A stretch of 64,000 nt of DNA from Diadema setosum (Eukaryota > Echinodermata > Echinoidea > Diadematoida > Diadematidae). The stretch covers positions 7,192,371 through 7,256,370 of the forward strand of contig NC_092704.1 in the NCBI RefSeq assembly GCF_964275005.1. Direction: 5' to 3'. Made by a program: the position numbers and the translations under genes. This document shows, piece by piece, positions 48,036-58,261 of this stretch; the stretch's first letter is position 1, and each line of letters begins with the position of its first letter. A model generated the notes under the pieces. The model saw only the letters and a list, made by a program, of their open reading frames with translations. It searched no databases and was not told where the DNA came from.

Positions 48036-48899
48036 TGTTTAGTATTAACCGCGTCCTTGGTAGGCAGCTGAATGGTGCGAAATAACACTGACAACTTCTA
48101 CATAATTTAACTTAATGTATTCAATGTCAAAGGCACATATAGATCTTCCATTTACGCCCCGCATCTCTCTCTCTCTCTTTCTCTCTCTCTCTTCCCATGT
48201 ACGTATGTATGTACATATAATGCAATGTATATTATAAGGCATATGAGTGTATAAATATATATTACTTTATCTTTCTTGTGCATTTCTTTCAAGTTTTTGT
48301 TTCTCTTTTTGTATCATATTCCACCCACCACAATGTTGCACTATCATCGTGTGCGTGTTCTCAAAGTGTAGAAAATACATCGCTTACAAATAGATAGACC
48401 AGTTTATATTGTGTAGGGTTCGTTGCGAATACAATGGCGCTTCGTATTTATGCTTCACTGCCTTGACAATGGCTGGTTTTCTGACGTTGACAAAAAAAAA
48501 AATACATGGATGGATTGAGCCCGTAGAAAACAAAATCTCTTGCCCTCGTAGTGGAAAGCTGCCTCTGCCATCCAATCATGGCTGATCCTGGTTGGTGTAC
48601 ACACACAGTGGCTAATTTGGAAAACATGTGGGATATTTGGCACGCTTCATTTCACCATCACCCCTCGAAACGTAGCTAGCGAGCTAGCTCTGGCCATCAC
48701 GAGCGGTTCTCAAGCTCAATTGGCTGAAAACCTCTTTATCGTGCGTTGCACATCATCCTAATGATCCAGCTCGTGGATTGATCTAATCCGATCACGGCGA
48801 GCGAGCAGTGTTTGATTTCTTAGCTTGAACCAGGCATGACAAGATGTACAACATCGAACACGAGCCAGAAATTTGCCTCCAATATCTTTATAGATAGAT

Positions 48900-48924
48900 C
48901 ATGGAGCTACAGTGTAGCTCCATG
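48900..48924. repeat. short palindrome CATGGAGCTAC/GTAGCTCCATG (copy 2)
   Basis: 11-bp perfect arms around a 3-nt loop, flanked by 13-bp direct repeats ATAGATAGATCAT (48890-48902 and 48926-48938, overlapping the palindrome ends). Looks like a tiny insertion with duplicated target, although the target is a GATA-type simple sequence. Confidence 0.85.
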
Positions 48925-49159
48925 GATAGATAGATCATCCTATGAACTTTGAGCTGTTTTTCCACTCTAACAGGGAGGCATTCTTCACAAACGCGATTGG
49001 CTGGTGCGGAGTGGAGAGGATAGCGAATGGAATGAATCCACAAAGTCGGGCATTATGAATGACCGTATAATTATTGTTGTTTCGTTCGCTCGAATGCATT
49101 TGATTTACAAAGACGAGTTTTCATACAGACACGTTTACATCGCGTGATAGGTGCTGTAT

Positions 49160-49285
49160 CTCATAATATTGATATTGATAATGATAACGATGATGATCGT
49201 CATGATAATAATGATAATTGTAACGATAACAAAAGATTGTTGTTGTCATTATCATTACTATTATTGTAACTGATATTGTTCTTGT
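49160..49285. repeat. GATAAT/ATTATC imperfect repeat, inverted halves
   Basis: The left half is rich in GATAATGATAA and the right half in ATTATCATTACT, so the halves are roughly inverse complements. Confidence 0.7.
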
Positions 49286-50325
49286 TGTTTAACCATTTCA
49301 GTATGGTGCCAAGCAAAAAGAAAAAAAAAGATGCATGGTGCATTTACCCTGGAACAACCATCCATCATTTAGAATACAGTAAAGACATACTTCCGGTTTA
49401 ACTGCCCCCCCCCCCTTCTTCTGCTTCCTCTTCACCTTCCTAGCCCATCATCCCTCGCGGGGACAAAAAGGAGAGAGGGAAGAGGGGTGTGGCTGCCCTC
49501 CTTTTCCGGTATCGTGAAAAAGAAACACAAAAAAACACGTATCCTGACCACCCATAACGACAGAAATGAAAACGAAAAATCCCCCTCATTCATGTCATAT
49601 CCAAACATCATTCTCAAGGACTACTTCAGCGGTGTCCCTGTCTTTCGTCAGTCCGTAATCGGTGCGTTTAACCCTCCCCATGTGACCCGTTCTTTCTGCC
49701 TAATTGGTCCGACCATCAATCAGCGTAATCCAGTTAAAGCGCGCAGATTGCGTACTTCCGATAACATTGGCTAGTCTTGGGGCAAGCCGGTATGTGCTTG
49801 CAAATTTTTGTCTTCAGGGTTTGTTCATATTCATCATATTTGATAGGTAAAGATTGCACATCTGAATTCATTATGAGTGTCCTACGTATCACCATGATAA
49901 TCACCTCGTCGTATGCATTGAAAATCCTAATAATGTTAATTACCTACTTATAGCACTAGGGCCTATAAGTTCAATTATAATCAAGACGAATTGATTTTTT
50001 TTTCGTCGACATATTTTTTTTTTTCTCGAGAGATGAAAAGTGGATCAGTATCAGCCTGATGAAGCGTGCGATGCCATCATCAAAGGCCCAACCCTGTAGC
50101 TCCAAGAACAAACAAACGTAGAAATGTGACACCTACAATGCCCTTGTTCTAGCCTTCTATTCTCATATTCAATAAATAAAATAAAATAAGATAAAATATA
50201 TTGGTTAATCGATCAGCACCCGCCAATTCCAACGTTTGGAATCTTGAATCTGTTGCGAAAAAGATGGGGGGGGGGGGGCACACAGAGATTTGTAGGAATA
50301 GGAGCGTATTAATGAATAATAAATC

Positions 50326-50326
50326 A

Positions 50327-50383
<57 letters not shown>
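50326..50383. repeat. (CA)n microsatellite
   Basis: About 58 bp of CA; a G13 run lies just upstream at 50266-50278. Confidence 0.97.
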
Positions 50384-50384
<1 letters not shown>

Positions 50385-50911
50385 AAAGACTAAAAGACAG
50401 TTCATTTTATTAAGGTGCTTTATGATACTAGCATAGAATTATCATTAACTTCTGCAATGTCTTAAAAACAAAAAAGAAGAGGTTGTTACCCGAAGAGGGT
50501 GTTACCCGGGCAACGCGTTGGAATTAGGATTAGTTGTAGGCTACTTCTCTGTAAGTAAAATGTTCATTGACAGCTGCTGGTGTAGCTTGAGGCATGGTGA
50601 GTGGGCAAATTCAGAAAGGGAATTGTAAAAATATCTGATGTTATACAGTATACACCTAAGAGTAGCCACCCTGGATTGCGCTGCGCTTTCATGACGTCCT
50701 CTCCTCAGTTCGTGCGAATATTTTATCCTACCGTTGTACATTGTAACACCTGGAAACTTTCCAATCTTTGCTACCTTTTCTTGTATGCCATCCCTAGGAT
50801 CAGGGTGTTATGATAGTAAATCATCAGTGAGACTTAACGATGTTATTGCACTGAATACTCAGATCGGGGAGCTATATCGCGTACGGGGTACGATAGGGGG
50901 AGAGGGTATAA

Positions 50912-51445
50912 AGGGGAGGAGGAGGAGGAAGAGAAGAAGGAAGAAGGAGTTGGAGAGGAGGAGGAGGAGGAGGAGGGGAAGAGGAGGAGGAGGAGGGGAG
51001 GGGAGGAGGGAAGGAGGAGGAGAAGGAGGGGGAGGAGGGGGAGGAGGGGGAGGAGGAGGGGGAGGAGGAGGGGGAGGAGGGGGAGGAGGAGGGGGAGGAG
51101 GAGGGGGAGGAGGAGGGGGAGGAGGAGGGGGAGGAGGAGGAGGAGGAGGAGGGGAGGAGGGGGAGGAGGAGGGGGAGGAGGAGGGGGAGGAGGAGGAGGA
51201 GGAGGGGAGGGGAGGAGGGAAGGAGGAGGAGAAGGAGGGGGAGGAGGGGGAGGAGGGGGAGGAGGAGGGGGAGGAGGAGGGGGAGGAGGAGGGGGAGGAG
51301 GAGGGGGAGGAGGGGAGGAGGAGGGGGAGGAGGAGGGGGAGGAGGAGGGGGAGGAGGAGGGGGAGGAGAAGGGGGAGGAGGAGGGGAGGAGGAGGGGGGG
51401 GGGGGGAGGAGGGGAGGCGTTGGGGGAGGAGGAGAAGAAGAAGAT
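50912..51445. repeat. 530 bp GGA/GGGGGA polypurine array
   Basis: Almost uninterrupted G and A on the plus strand built of GGAGGAGGGGGA units. A block of at least 80 bp (marked by GGGAAGGAGGAGGAGAAGG) is repeated at an offset of 209 bp (51011 and 51220), so part of the array has been duplicated as a larger unit. The 246-aa poly-Gly frame and the 206-230-aa poly-Pro/Leu minus frames are translations of this repeat, not genes. Confidence 0.98.
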
Positions 51446-52731
51446 GTAGTGTAGATGGACGGATGAGGAGATGATTTAAGATCTGAAGGCAAAAAAGATC
51501 CGGGAAGCTTATTGGATTCTCGTTTTGCCTTGACATAACAAAAATAATCATACGTGACTGTCGCTGAACTCCACGCGTGAATGAACGGTACTGGGATAAA
51601 CGTGCGTCGTGTGCAGTATTATGATAAAAGTAGAAGTAATTTGATTAATTCATCGGCTGTTTAATCTACATTGCTTTCTTGGATTACATGCTGGATTAGA
51701 TACTGCTTGTGTAGCGTAGATTAAACAATTGAGGAATACTGAACGTCGGACTGACAATGATACATATTTCATTATGATGACAGCCACCCATGAAGGCCTG
51801 TCGAAAGTGCAGCGAAAATGAGAGAAAAATCGGACAATTGAGATTGATGACAGAATCAGACGGCATTTTGAAATTCGTCCAAGAAACATGGAGTCGGACG
51901 AAAACAACAATAGTACCAGCAAGAACCATGTCAGATGCGTATCTCATGTCAACTGACCTCAGGAAATGGCGGTGATATCATATTCTTTAGCGACGTAACA
52001 AAGTAAGCATACTGAAATTTAGTTTATTCCCCTATAGAGATGGAAGCCATCATCTAGATTTTGCCATTGTCTATAGTCGACAAAGAGCTCGCTTTATTCT
52101 ATGTGTCATTACTGAATTTGCAACTGCTACGGAAACCCTGTCAATGACGCTGAAAGACATCTTTCCTGAGGAGGATAACATACAACGCGCATGGAAATGT
52201 CAAAGGTTCGGTTCCCCATGACGCACTTGAGTCCCCGCCAATACACACTATACTGAGAAAAGGAAAAGAAAATCCACCATGAACGCCAAAATGTGTTTAT
52301 AATGGTACTTTCTTGTTGTTGCCATGGAGATCGAAAGAAATAAAACATTGCGAAAGACTTTATGAAGGGCTACATTACATTAGGCGTTGCGTGTTTTGAA
52401 CTTGACCGAAAGATCGGTCTGTATCTGTCCGTCGGGGAATGTTCCGCGGAGACTACGTCTGGCTTCACGGATCCCCTCCGTATACAGACCGAAGTCAATG
52501 ATGCCAGCTCCTGTGTGGCAGGAGCGCACAGATCAAACGTTACGATAAACCAAATTTCAGACAGCTTTTTTACATTCAAACAAGTTTGACATGACATGAC
52601 ACATTATGCAGCAATATTTGGGGTTAATTTCTCACATTGTGCAATCGAAATACTCACAGTAACTCGGTTATAATGCAGAAATTTTATCCATATCGCAACA
52701 TCGCCGTTCGCTAGCAGTAAGTCGCCATTTT
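51446..52731. other. no gene seen
   Basis: Unique-looking. At 52390-52500 CGGTCTGTAT and ATACAGACCG form a spaced inverted pair around a 75-aa frame of unknown meaning. Confidence 0.55.
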
Positions 52732-52820
52732 GAATCTGTAAACCAATCACATGCGAGGTACGTGTTTAGTGAAAAAAAAACACGTAGAAACTACCTCGCA
52801 TGTGATTGGCTAATAGATTC
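52732..52820. repeat. 89 bp bulged hairpin with CCAAT arms
   Basis: The outer arms 52732-52761 and 52791-52820 match at 26 of 30 positions and include CCAATCACATGCGAGGTA and its complement. An inner 8-bp stem ACGTGTTT/AAACACGT (52760-52767, 52778-52785) closes the loop, leaving an asymmetric bulge. Each arm carries a CCAAT box in opposite orientation. Most likely a small foldback element; a structured RNA is possible but unproven. Confidence 0.75.
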
Positions 52821-53002
52821 ATAGTGTATGATTCTGGAGTTTGAACGTGACGACGCGACAGGCTGTGTTTTACGTTGAAAATTCGACTAAAATGTTGGAT
52901 TATTCATTAATCTGGTGAGTGTAATGTATTCTTAAAAGGCTAATTTCACTATACAAGCTTAAATTTGCCGACCTAGGGCCGTGAATTAGACGCAATCGAG
53001 AA

Positions 53003-53020
53003 GGGTGAGGTACCTCACCC
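53003..53020. repeat. perfect 18 bp palindrome
   Basis: GGGTGAGGTACCTCACCC, perfectly self-complementary. Lies between two larger inverted repeats (52732-52820 and 53078-53140). No flanking duplication seen. Confidence 0.9.
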
Positions 53021-53077
53021 AATTTTCCATAGAGACAGTGGTTAAGAACATCCACACAGCAATGGGTACTGCAAGCT

Positions 53078-53140
53078 TCCGTCTGTCTACGGAGGACAGC
53101 GTCAATGGCAAAATATTAAAGAGTCCTCCGGACAGACGGA
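53078..53140. repeat. 63 bp inverted repeat TCCGTCTGTC...GACAGACGGA
   Basis: The left arm TCCGTCTGTCTACGGAGGA pairs with the right arm TCCTCCGGACAGACGGA apart from a 2-nt bulge, with about 28 bp between. Non-coding. Confidence 0.7.
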
Positions 53141-53406
53141 TCTTTCTGTCTAGTTTTGAACATGAGTGTAATCGATATAAGAGAGCGTTTATATGATACC
53201 CGATAAAGCACACCATGGCGATCATTTTTTGTCAGTCTGCCTACAAGTGTGTAAATTATACCAACCTGCTGTTCAAAACAGTTGTGCTTGTTTTTGCTCT
53301 CAATTATTAGAACAGCTCATACGAACAGCCTGAACAAGAAAAATTAGAGTTTATTACGTAAATGAAGTCGGCCGACTTTAAATAATAAATTCATGTACAG
53401 AACGCC

Positions 53407-53411
53407 AAAAA
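53407..53411 (-). terminator. Pol III terminator of tRNA-Arg copy 1
   Basis: Five A on the plus strand, read as T5 on the minus strand, 8 bp after the tRNA 3' end. T4 or longer is the usual RNA polymerase III stop signal. Confidence 0.85.
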
Positions 53412-53418
53412 GTTTTAT

Positions 53419-53491
53419 TGACCACGAAGGGACTCGAACCCTCAATCTTCCGATCCGAAGTCGGACGCCTTATCCATTAGGCCACGCGGCC
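53419..53491 (-). tRNA. tRNA-Arg-TCG: tRNA-Arg, anticodon TCG (copy 1)
   Basis: Arginine tRNA that reads CGA (and possibly other CGN) codons in cytosolic translation. Read on the minus strand it is 73 nt and folds as a complete cloverleaf. The acceptor stem is 7 bp (GGCCGCG with CGTGGTC, two G-U pairs), the D stem 4 bp, the anticodon stem a perfect 5 bp (TCCGA with TCGGA) and the T stem 5 bp. The anticodon TCG lies at 53456-53458 in the loop CTTCGGA. The internal promoter is intact: A box TGGCCTAATGG and B box GGTTCGAGTCC. There is no intron and no encoded CCA, as usual for eukaryotic genes. The discriminator base is A. A T5 terminator follows 8 bp downstream, and an AT-rich TTTTATAA lies upstream. 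I see no mutation that suggests a pseudogene. Confidence 0.96.
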
Positions 53492-53636
53492 CGGTCGTGC
53501 TGCAGGGGGTTGCATTATAAAACATACCTATGTTGCAGGTGTAAGTAAAAAATGTGCAAGTATTGTAATCATTCATTCTCATTGTTCTCCTGATCTCTTT
53601 CACCCCCTCCCCCTCTCTCTCCCTCTTCTAGCTATC

Positions 53637-53705
53637 CATCGCTATCTATCTATTCATCTATCTATTTATCGTAACTTTTTATCTGTCTGTCTATCTGTCT
53701 GTGAG

Positions 53706-53767
<62 letters not shown>

Positions 53768-53775
53768 TTATCTGT
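53637..53775. repeat. (ATCT)n microsatellite
   Basis: Degenerate to about 53705, then about 65 bp nearly pure. Confidence 0.97.
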
Positions 53776-55838
53776 GTTGTGCAGTATCTTGAATTAATGC
53801 CACACCGAAAACAAGTCTTCTTAGTCTCTCTTTGTATTTTTGAAGTGCAATTCTACATTATAAAGTTTTCTCCTTTTTTTATTAAAAAAATAATAGACTG
53901 AACTCAACGGCCGAAGCTTATTCAGAATCGAAGTTGTTTATATAATTATCATCAGTTCAGAAGTTTGCATAAAGCGGAGCTGCTGCTACTGGCTTGTGAC
54001 AGCATGCGAAACTTTCAATAACTCCCTTATTTCAGGTCCGCTTTATTTTCAATGAAACCTCAACCAGTCTATTCACTTCATTTCAAACTATCGATTAAGG
54101 CCATCTTGAAGATGATTTCTATGCACTTTAAACCCACCGCAACACAGCTGCTTCATAGCTTCTCCCCCTCTCTCGATGCATTACACCATCAACACCCCCT
54201 CTCTCTCGCAAAGTGCAGAAGATGTCAAACACCTTGCGCACGGCGAAGAGATGCGTAAAAAAAGCTGCCGCAAAAGGGTGTAAGTTAGGTCCTCCCGACA
54301 ACTGTTCTATTTGATGTGAAGATCGAGCGGAGTATCAAGTGACAATGGCTATATGGCATGTGAACGACGGAGGAGATTTGGCAGATCTGTTCAGATGAGG
54401 CCGCTTAGGGACCATGCTGACCCCTTCACGCTGTACTTTGACTCCGGGGCTGTGAGGGTAGAAAGCAACAGAGGGTGCGTTTCTTGAGTTTACGTGAAGA
54501 CCAGTTGCACCCCATCCCCATTTTCAATTTTGAGCATCGGCTGTTTTTCGCACGATTATGACAATTGCATTTACTTGTTGTCCAACTGAACAATCTTGTG
54601 TCTAATAATACCTTCTTCTCTAGTAAGAGAAGAAAAACACATTATGTCCCTAGGATAGGACTTTAATAAACTGAATGTCCCTTGTGTGAGAGAGTCACAA
54701 CTCACGCACATAAAAGATTCCACTTCAGGTGACTAGCAATCTTCAGGAAACTGTATCAACTCGGCACAGTGTTTCTCTGTCAAGACAACCAAAAGTAGGT
54801 TGATTCTTCCGCTCATCAGCCTGCAAAGGAAACAAAATTTAAATCCCTTGAGCGGATGGATTGTCAACAACATCGGAGAAAATATGGAGGAGCGTCTACA
54901 CTGTATAAAGAATGACCTGCCTCCGTCCCTAGCAACGGTAACGCATCCAGATCCCTGTGGTGTACCCCGGAGGGGTTGCTATGGCGCGAAGTGCTCCCGC
55001 CACTACTCCAGAAAAAAAAAAAAAAATCGCTGAGAGGTATGATGAGAGGCTTTTGACTCCGGGAGAGTGGAGGAGGGGAAAGGGAGAAGAAGAGGAAGAA
55101 AATGCCTCCCGTCAGAAAAACGCATCTTCGTATCATTCTCTGAAACAGATACCCAGAAGTCGGAATAAAAGGACAGGAAAAGGGCGGAGCGGGGGGAGAG
55201 AAAAGTGGTCTGCTCGATTTACCGAACGACAGTTCAAATTAAATTCGGTATCTATGCATATACGCCCACGTCAGGTGTTGACCATATCTTTTTTTTTTCA
55301 CATGGTGTGGAGATATGAAAGAAGAATATTGACGTTGCAGCTGACTTTAGCAAAAACATAAGAAAGTAAAATAAAACACTCAGACTAATAGTAGGTTTTA
55401 TCTAGATTACACATAGTCAAAAGAGAGATACATTTGTATGAAATTGTGAGTGTTGCCTTCAAATACCTTATCTGAAATAATCCAAATAGTCCAAATATTT
55501 CATAGTAAAGTATCGTCCACTTTCGCTTACGATGAATGGATGAAATACAAACCTAATCGCCTGTGTGTATCTTTGATTAGTGCGACTTCTTCTCTTTTAT
55601 GGAACTCATAAAAAAACATGAGAGGTGAAAAAAAAAAAAACCTCCAAAATATGACGATATGTAAAACAAAAAGGGAATTTTACCCTATTGAGAGCCCCTA
55701 ACCCTTTTCCTCCAACATGCCCAAGTATTGATATGCCAAGCAGCACAATTTTCCCTCTTACTCTGTCGGTGTATCATGAATTGGTATAAAAAATATATTT
55801 TTATTTCCTGCAATCTAAAGCCGTAGGTATTCTTCAGC
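53776..55838. other. spacer between the two tRNA genes; no other gene seen
   Basis: No further tRNA or coding sequence was recognised. A 134-aa frame (54957-55361) crosses purine-rich sequence and is probably spurious. Confidence 0.6.
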
Positions 55839-55843
55839 AAAAA
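55839..55843 (-). terminator. Pol III terminator of tRNA-Arg copy 2
   Basis: Five A on the plus strand (T5 on the transcribed minus strand), 12 bp past the tRNA 3' end. Confidence 0.8.
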
Positions 55844-55855
55844 TGCAAACTGTTG

Positions 55856-55928
55856 CGACCACGAAGGGACTCGAACCCTCAATCTTCCGATCCGAAGTCG
55901 GACGCCTTATCCATTAGGCCACGCGGCC
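55856..55928 (-). tRNA. tRNA-Arg-TCG: tRNA-Arg, anticodon TCG (copy 2)
   Basis: Second arginine tRNA gene, same strand, about 2.4 kb upstream of copy 1 in transcription direction. All 72 bases of the cloverleaf are identical to copy 1; only the discriminator differs (G here, A there). The anticodon TCG is at 55893-55895. A and B boxes are intact, and no intron or CCA is encoded. A T5 tract lies 12 bp beyond the 3' end. Immediately upstream both copies share the bases CGACCGG or a close variant, but wider flanks differ, so the duplication is either old or involved little flanking DNA. Each gene is expected to be transcribed on its own from its internal promoter. Confidence 0.96.
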
Positions 55929-56544
55929 GGTCGATGCCTATTATTGTGCAATTGACTATTTTAATCGGAAGTCGAACAAGCAGCCGATGAAATAAAAACC
56001 AAAGTTCAACGCCATATAAGCCAGTTCTCAGTTACACCATATAGTTTCAGTCTGAGCATATATGCAGATAAAGGCCATTGCAGACCTTCTCTTGAAACTT
56101 GCTTTTGAAACTTGAGGTATTTGAAGAACAGAAGTCTTCGTGAAAACTATTTTATGAATATCCATGTGTGAACTACGTGCACATCGGAGTATGCTCTACA
56201 GGTGAACACCAGATATTCTTTTTCAACCATATTATATCAGCAAAAGCCATTTACGCACCACTTACGTGTTAATGCTAATACCACTTCCTGCTTGGCTGTT
56301 GTCGACGGTGTACACGACATAAAATTGCTCCTGCGGCAAGAGACCGGTTATGTAATGTATTTGATTGTATGCATGCTTTGTTCAAAAACGTTGCCATTAA
56401 CAACCACAAAGCTTGCCGAAGGCTTGCCCTCCCTAGCAATAAATAAGCACATTCCTACCTTTGGAACATAAACGGGAGCAGGTGAATAAAGTGCTTCGTT
56501 ACTTCATTGCAGGAAAAGAAACATCCATCAATTGAAATTAATTA

Positions 56545-56918
56545 CAGAAACGATCTGTTGCTCCCTGTTGTGATATGGTTTTAGGTTTAGTTTAATGTGA
56601 GGATTATAGTTAGTGTTATGTTTGAGGATATAATCGTATCCGGGCAATTACCCCCAGAGGGCAATTATCCCCCGGCTAAATACTGGTTAGTAGTAAGGTT
56701 AGAGTTAAGATTAGGGTTAGGGTTAGGTTTAGTGTTAGGAGTTTGGGTTTGGGTTAGGATTAGGTTCAGGATTAGGATTAGGATTAGGGCCAGGGGAAGG
56801 GTCCGGGGTAATTGCCCAGGGGGTATTTGCCCTAGACCCGATATAATCTATGTTTGGCTTATAGCGTGCAGATATTTCGTGGGAGCAACTGTCGCAGAAG
56901 CAAATGTCATGGAACCGT
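56545..56918. mobile_element. TIR element, relative of the 36.6 kb copy, interrupted
   Basis: The right end (GCAAATGTCATGGAACCGT, ending at 56918) and the left part (GAAACGATCTGTTGCTCC; TAGTTTAATGTGAGGATTA) match the inverse complement of the element at 36563-36781. It has lost part of its left half, and a second element (56636-56839) has been inserted in it. Confidence 0.6.
56636..56839. mobile_element. 204 bp nested element with 9 bp target duplication
   Basis: Flanked by the direct repeat GATATAATC at 56627-56635 and 56840-56848. The ends are imperfect inverted repeats of about 40 bp (GGGCAATTACCCCC with AGGGCAATTATCCCCCGG on the left; CCGGGGTAATTGCCC and GGGGTATTTGCCCT on the right). The core (56690-56790) is a degenerate TTAGGG/GGATTA run. 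It sits inside the element at 56545-56918, so it arrived later. Confidence 0.75.
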
Positions 56919-57301
56919 TTTCAAATGCTCTTCTTAGTCATCCATGTTTTGAAAAGTGTCTTTTTTCTGTGGTTCTGAGGTCATTACTGACCACCGACCA
57001 CTGCTAAGAGTGAACAGATTGGTTTAGCATATATTATCAACAGTTTATGCATACTTTTCTGACAATGATTCTTTTTACAGCCTAGGAAAGCTTGCCCGAG
57101 GTTTGTCCGACTTGCACGAAACTGGATTCCAAGTACGTGTACAACGTAGGTCTACTGAAAATGTTTTTGAGGAACAGGTTAGTGAAATAGGTCGTCACTC
57201 CTTATACGTCAGGACTGAATAAACATCGGTAAATTTCAATATATTAGTAAATCGGTTTAAAGCTTTTCCACAAATTATACCAAACCACCCAGACAGCGAG
57301 C

Positions 57302-57303
<2 letters not shown>

Positions 57304-57344
<41 letters not shown>

Positions 57345-57357
57345 GGGGGGGGGGGGG
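57304..57357. repeat. (GA)n followed by G-run
   Basis: GA repeat of about 33 bp, then GGGAGA and a 14-bp G run. Confidence 0.96.
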
Positions 57358-57425
57358 AGAAAATGAATGTCTTATGCAGATCGCATATTCCAATGTGTCC
57401 CCTTTAGATACAGGATCATGAATTA

Positions 57426-57450
57426 AAAAAATAAATAAATAAATAAAAAA
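57426..57450. repeat. (AAAT)n microsatellite
   Basis: About five AAAT units after an A run. Confidence 0.85.
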
Positions 57451-58164
57451 AACTCTATTCGACCGGCGGAATAAACAATAGTCATATCATATACCGTACA
57501 CGCACTTGCATTTCATACCAGCATAATATATCTCTTTTTCGGATACAATAACATCGAGTAAATCCTGTGCGCCATTGTTCACGTCTGTTATTCAGAATAA
57601 GCTAGATTATGTGGGAAGCATATAACAAGGGCAAATCATATCTCACGGATTAGCTATGGTTGCATTCAACAGATCAGAAGGAGCTTAGTCTTTGCGTTAT
57701 TTGCGTACGTGAGCTACTTTTGAAAATGCTAACAAGGTCAATTTTATCATGCGTCAGTCTTTAAGAGACAAATGTGTATTGCTCTAACATGATCTATTTT
57801 TTCTTCTGGTTATGTTGTTAAAAGCATTTATCTTCACTCATTAAAATATAACTTGTGCAGAATATGTAGGGTGAGATAAGCAACGAAACAAACGTAAGAA
57901 CAAGCTCACACGACACACATACGTTTGGCGGATGTTACTTTAGAAATTTTGTGTAGTTGGATCCTTGTACCCTGGTTGCTTTAGCTTATATCGTATGTGA
58001 ATATGGATTGTTCCTGAGATTGTACAACCGGGAGTTGCCGTGGGAGTGACAATTGTGCTATGAGATATGTATAGTGAAACAAATAGTCAGTCAGGAATCA
58101 AGGGCAGGAGCAGGGGTGGGGGGGTGGGGAGAGAACTTCTCGTTATATCGAAAGTATACTGTGG

Positions 58165-58261
58165 TTAACCCTTTCTGTGCCATGAAAGGTACTTTGAACA
58201 GTGTGTACAACACTATGGGGTTTTCTGTGCTAATCGGCACTCGAAGGACGCAAAGGGTTAA
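58165..58261 (+). mobile_element. TTAA-flanked mini-element, copy B
   Basis: A 97-bp block starting TTAACCCTTTCTGTGCC and ending GCAAAGGGTTAA, so its TIRs are TTAACCCTTT with TTAA as outer bases. Its interior matches copy A (17917-18008) over most of its length. Non-coding; probably a piggyBac-like MITE. Confidence 0.7.

Larger units (their letters stand above)
46993..50265. other. no gene seen
   Basis: Holds a CT repeat at 48167-48195, a C-run at 49407-49417 and the palindromes listed. The 146-aa minus frame at 47210-47650 is one of the longer non-repeat frames, but I recognise no domain in it. Confidence 0.55.

Noticed and set aside
50734..51551. Frames of 206-246 aa (poly-Gly plus strand, poly-Pro/Leu minus strand)
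   Set aside because: They are direct translations of the GGA array, open in several frames at once; there is no non-repeat domain.
54931..54942. AGCAACGGTAAC as an X-box
   Set aside because: The two half-sites are in direct rather than inverted orientation, so it does not fit the RFX consensus.
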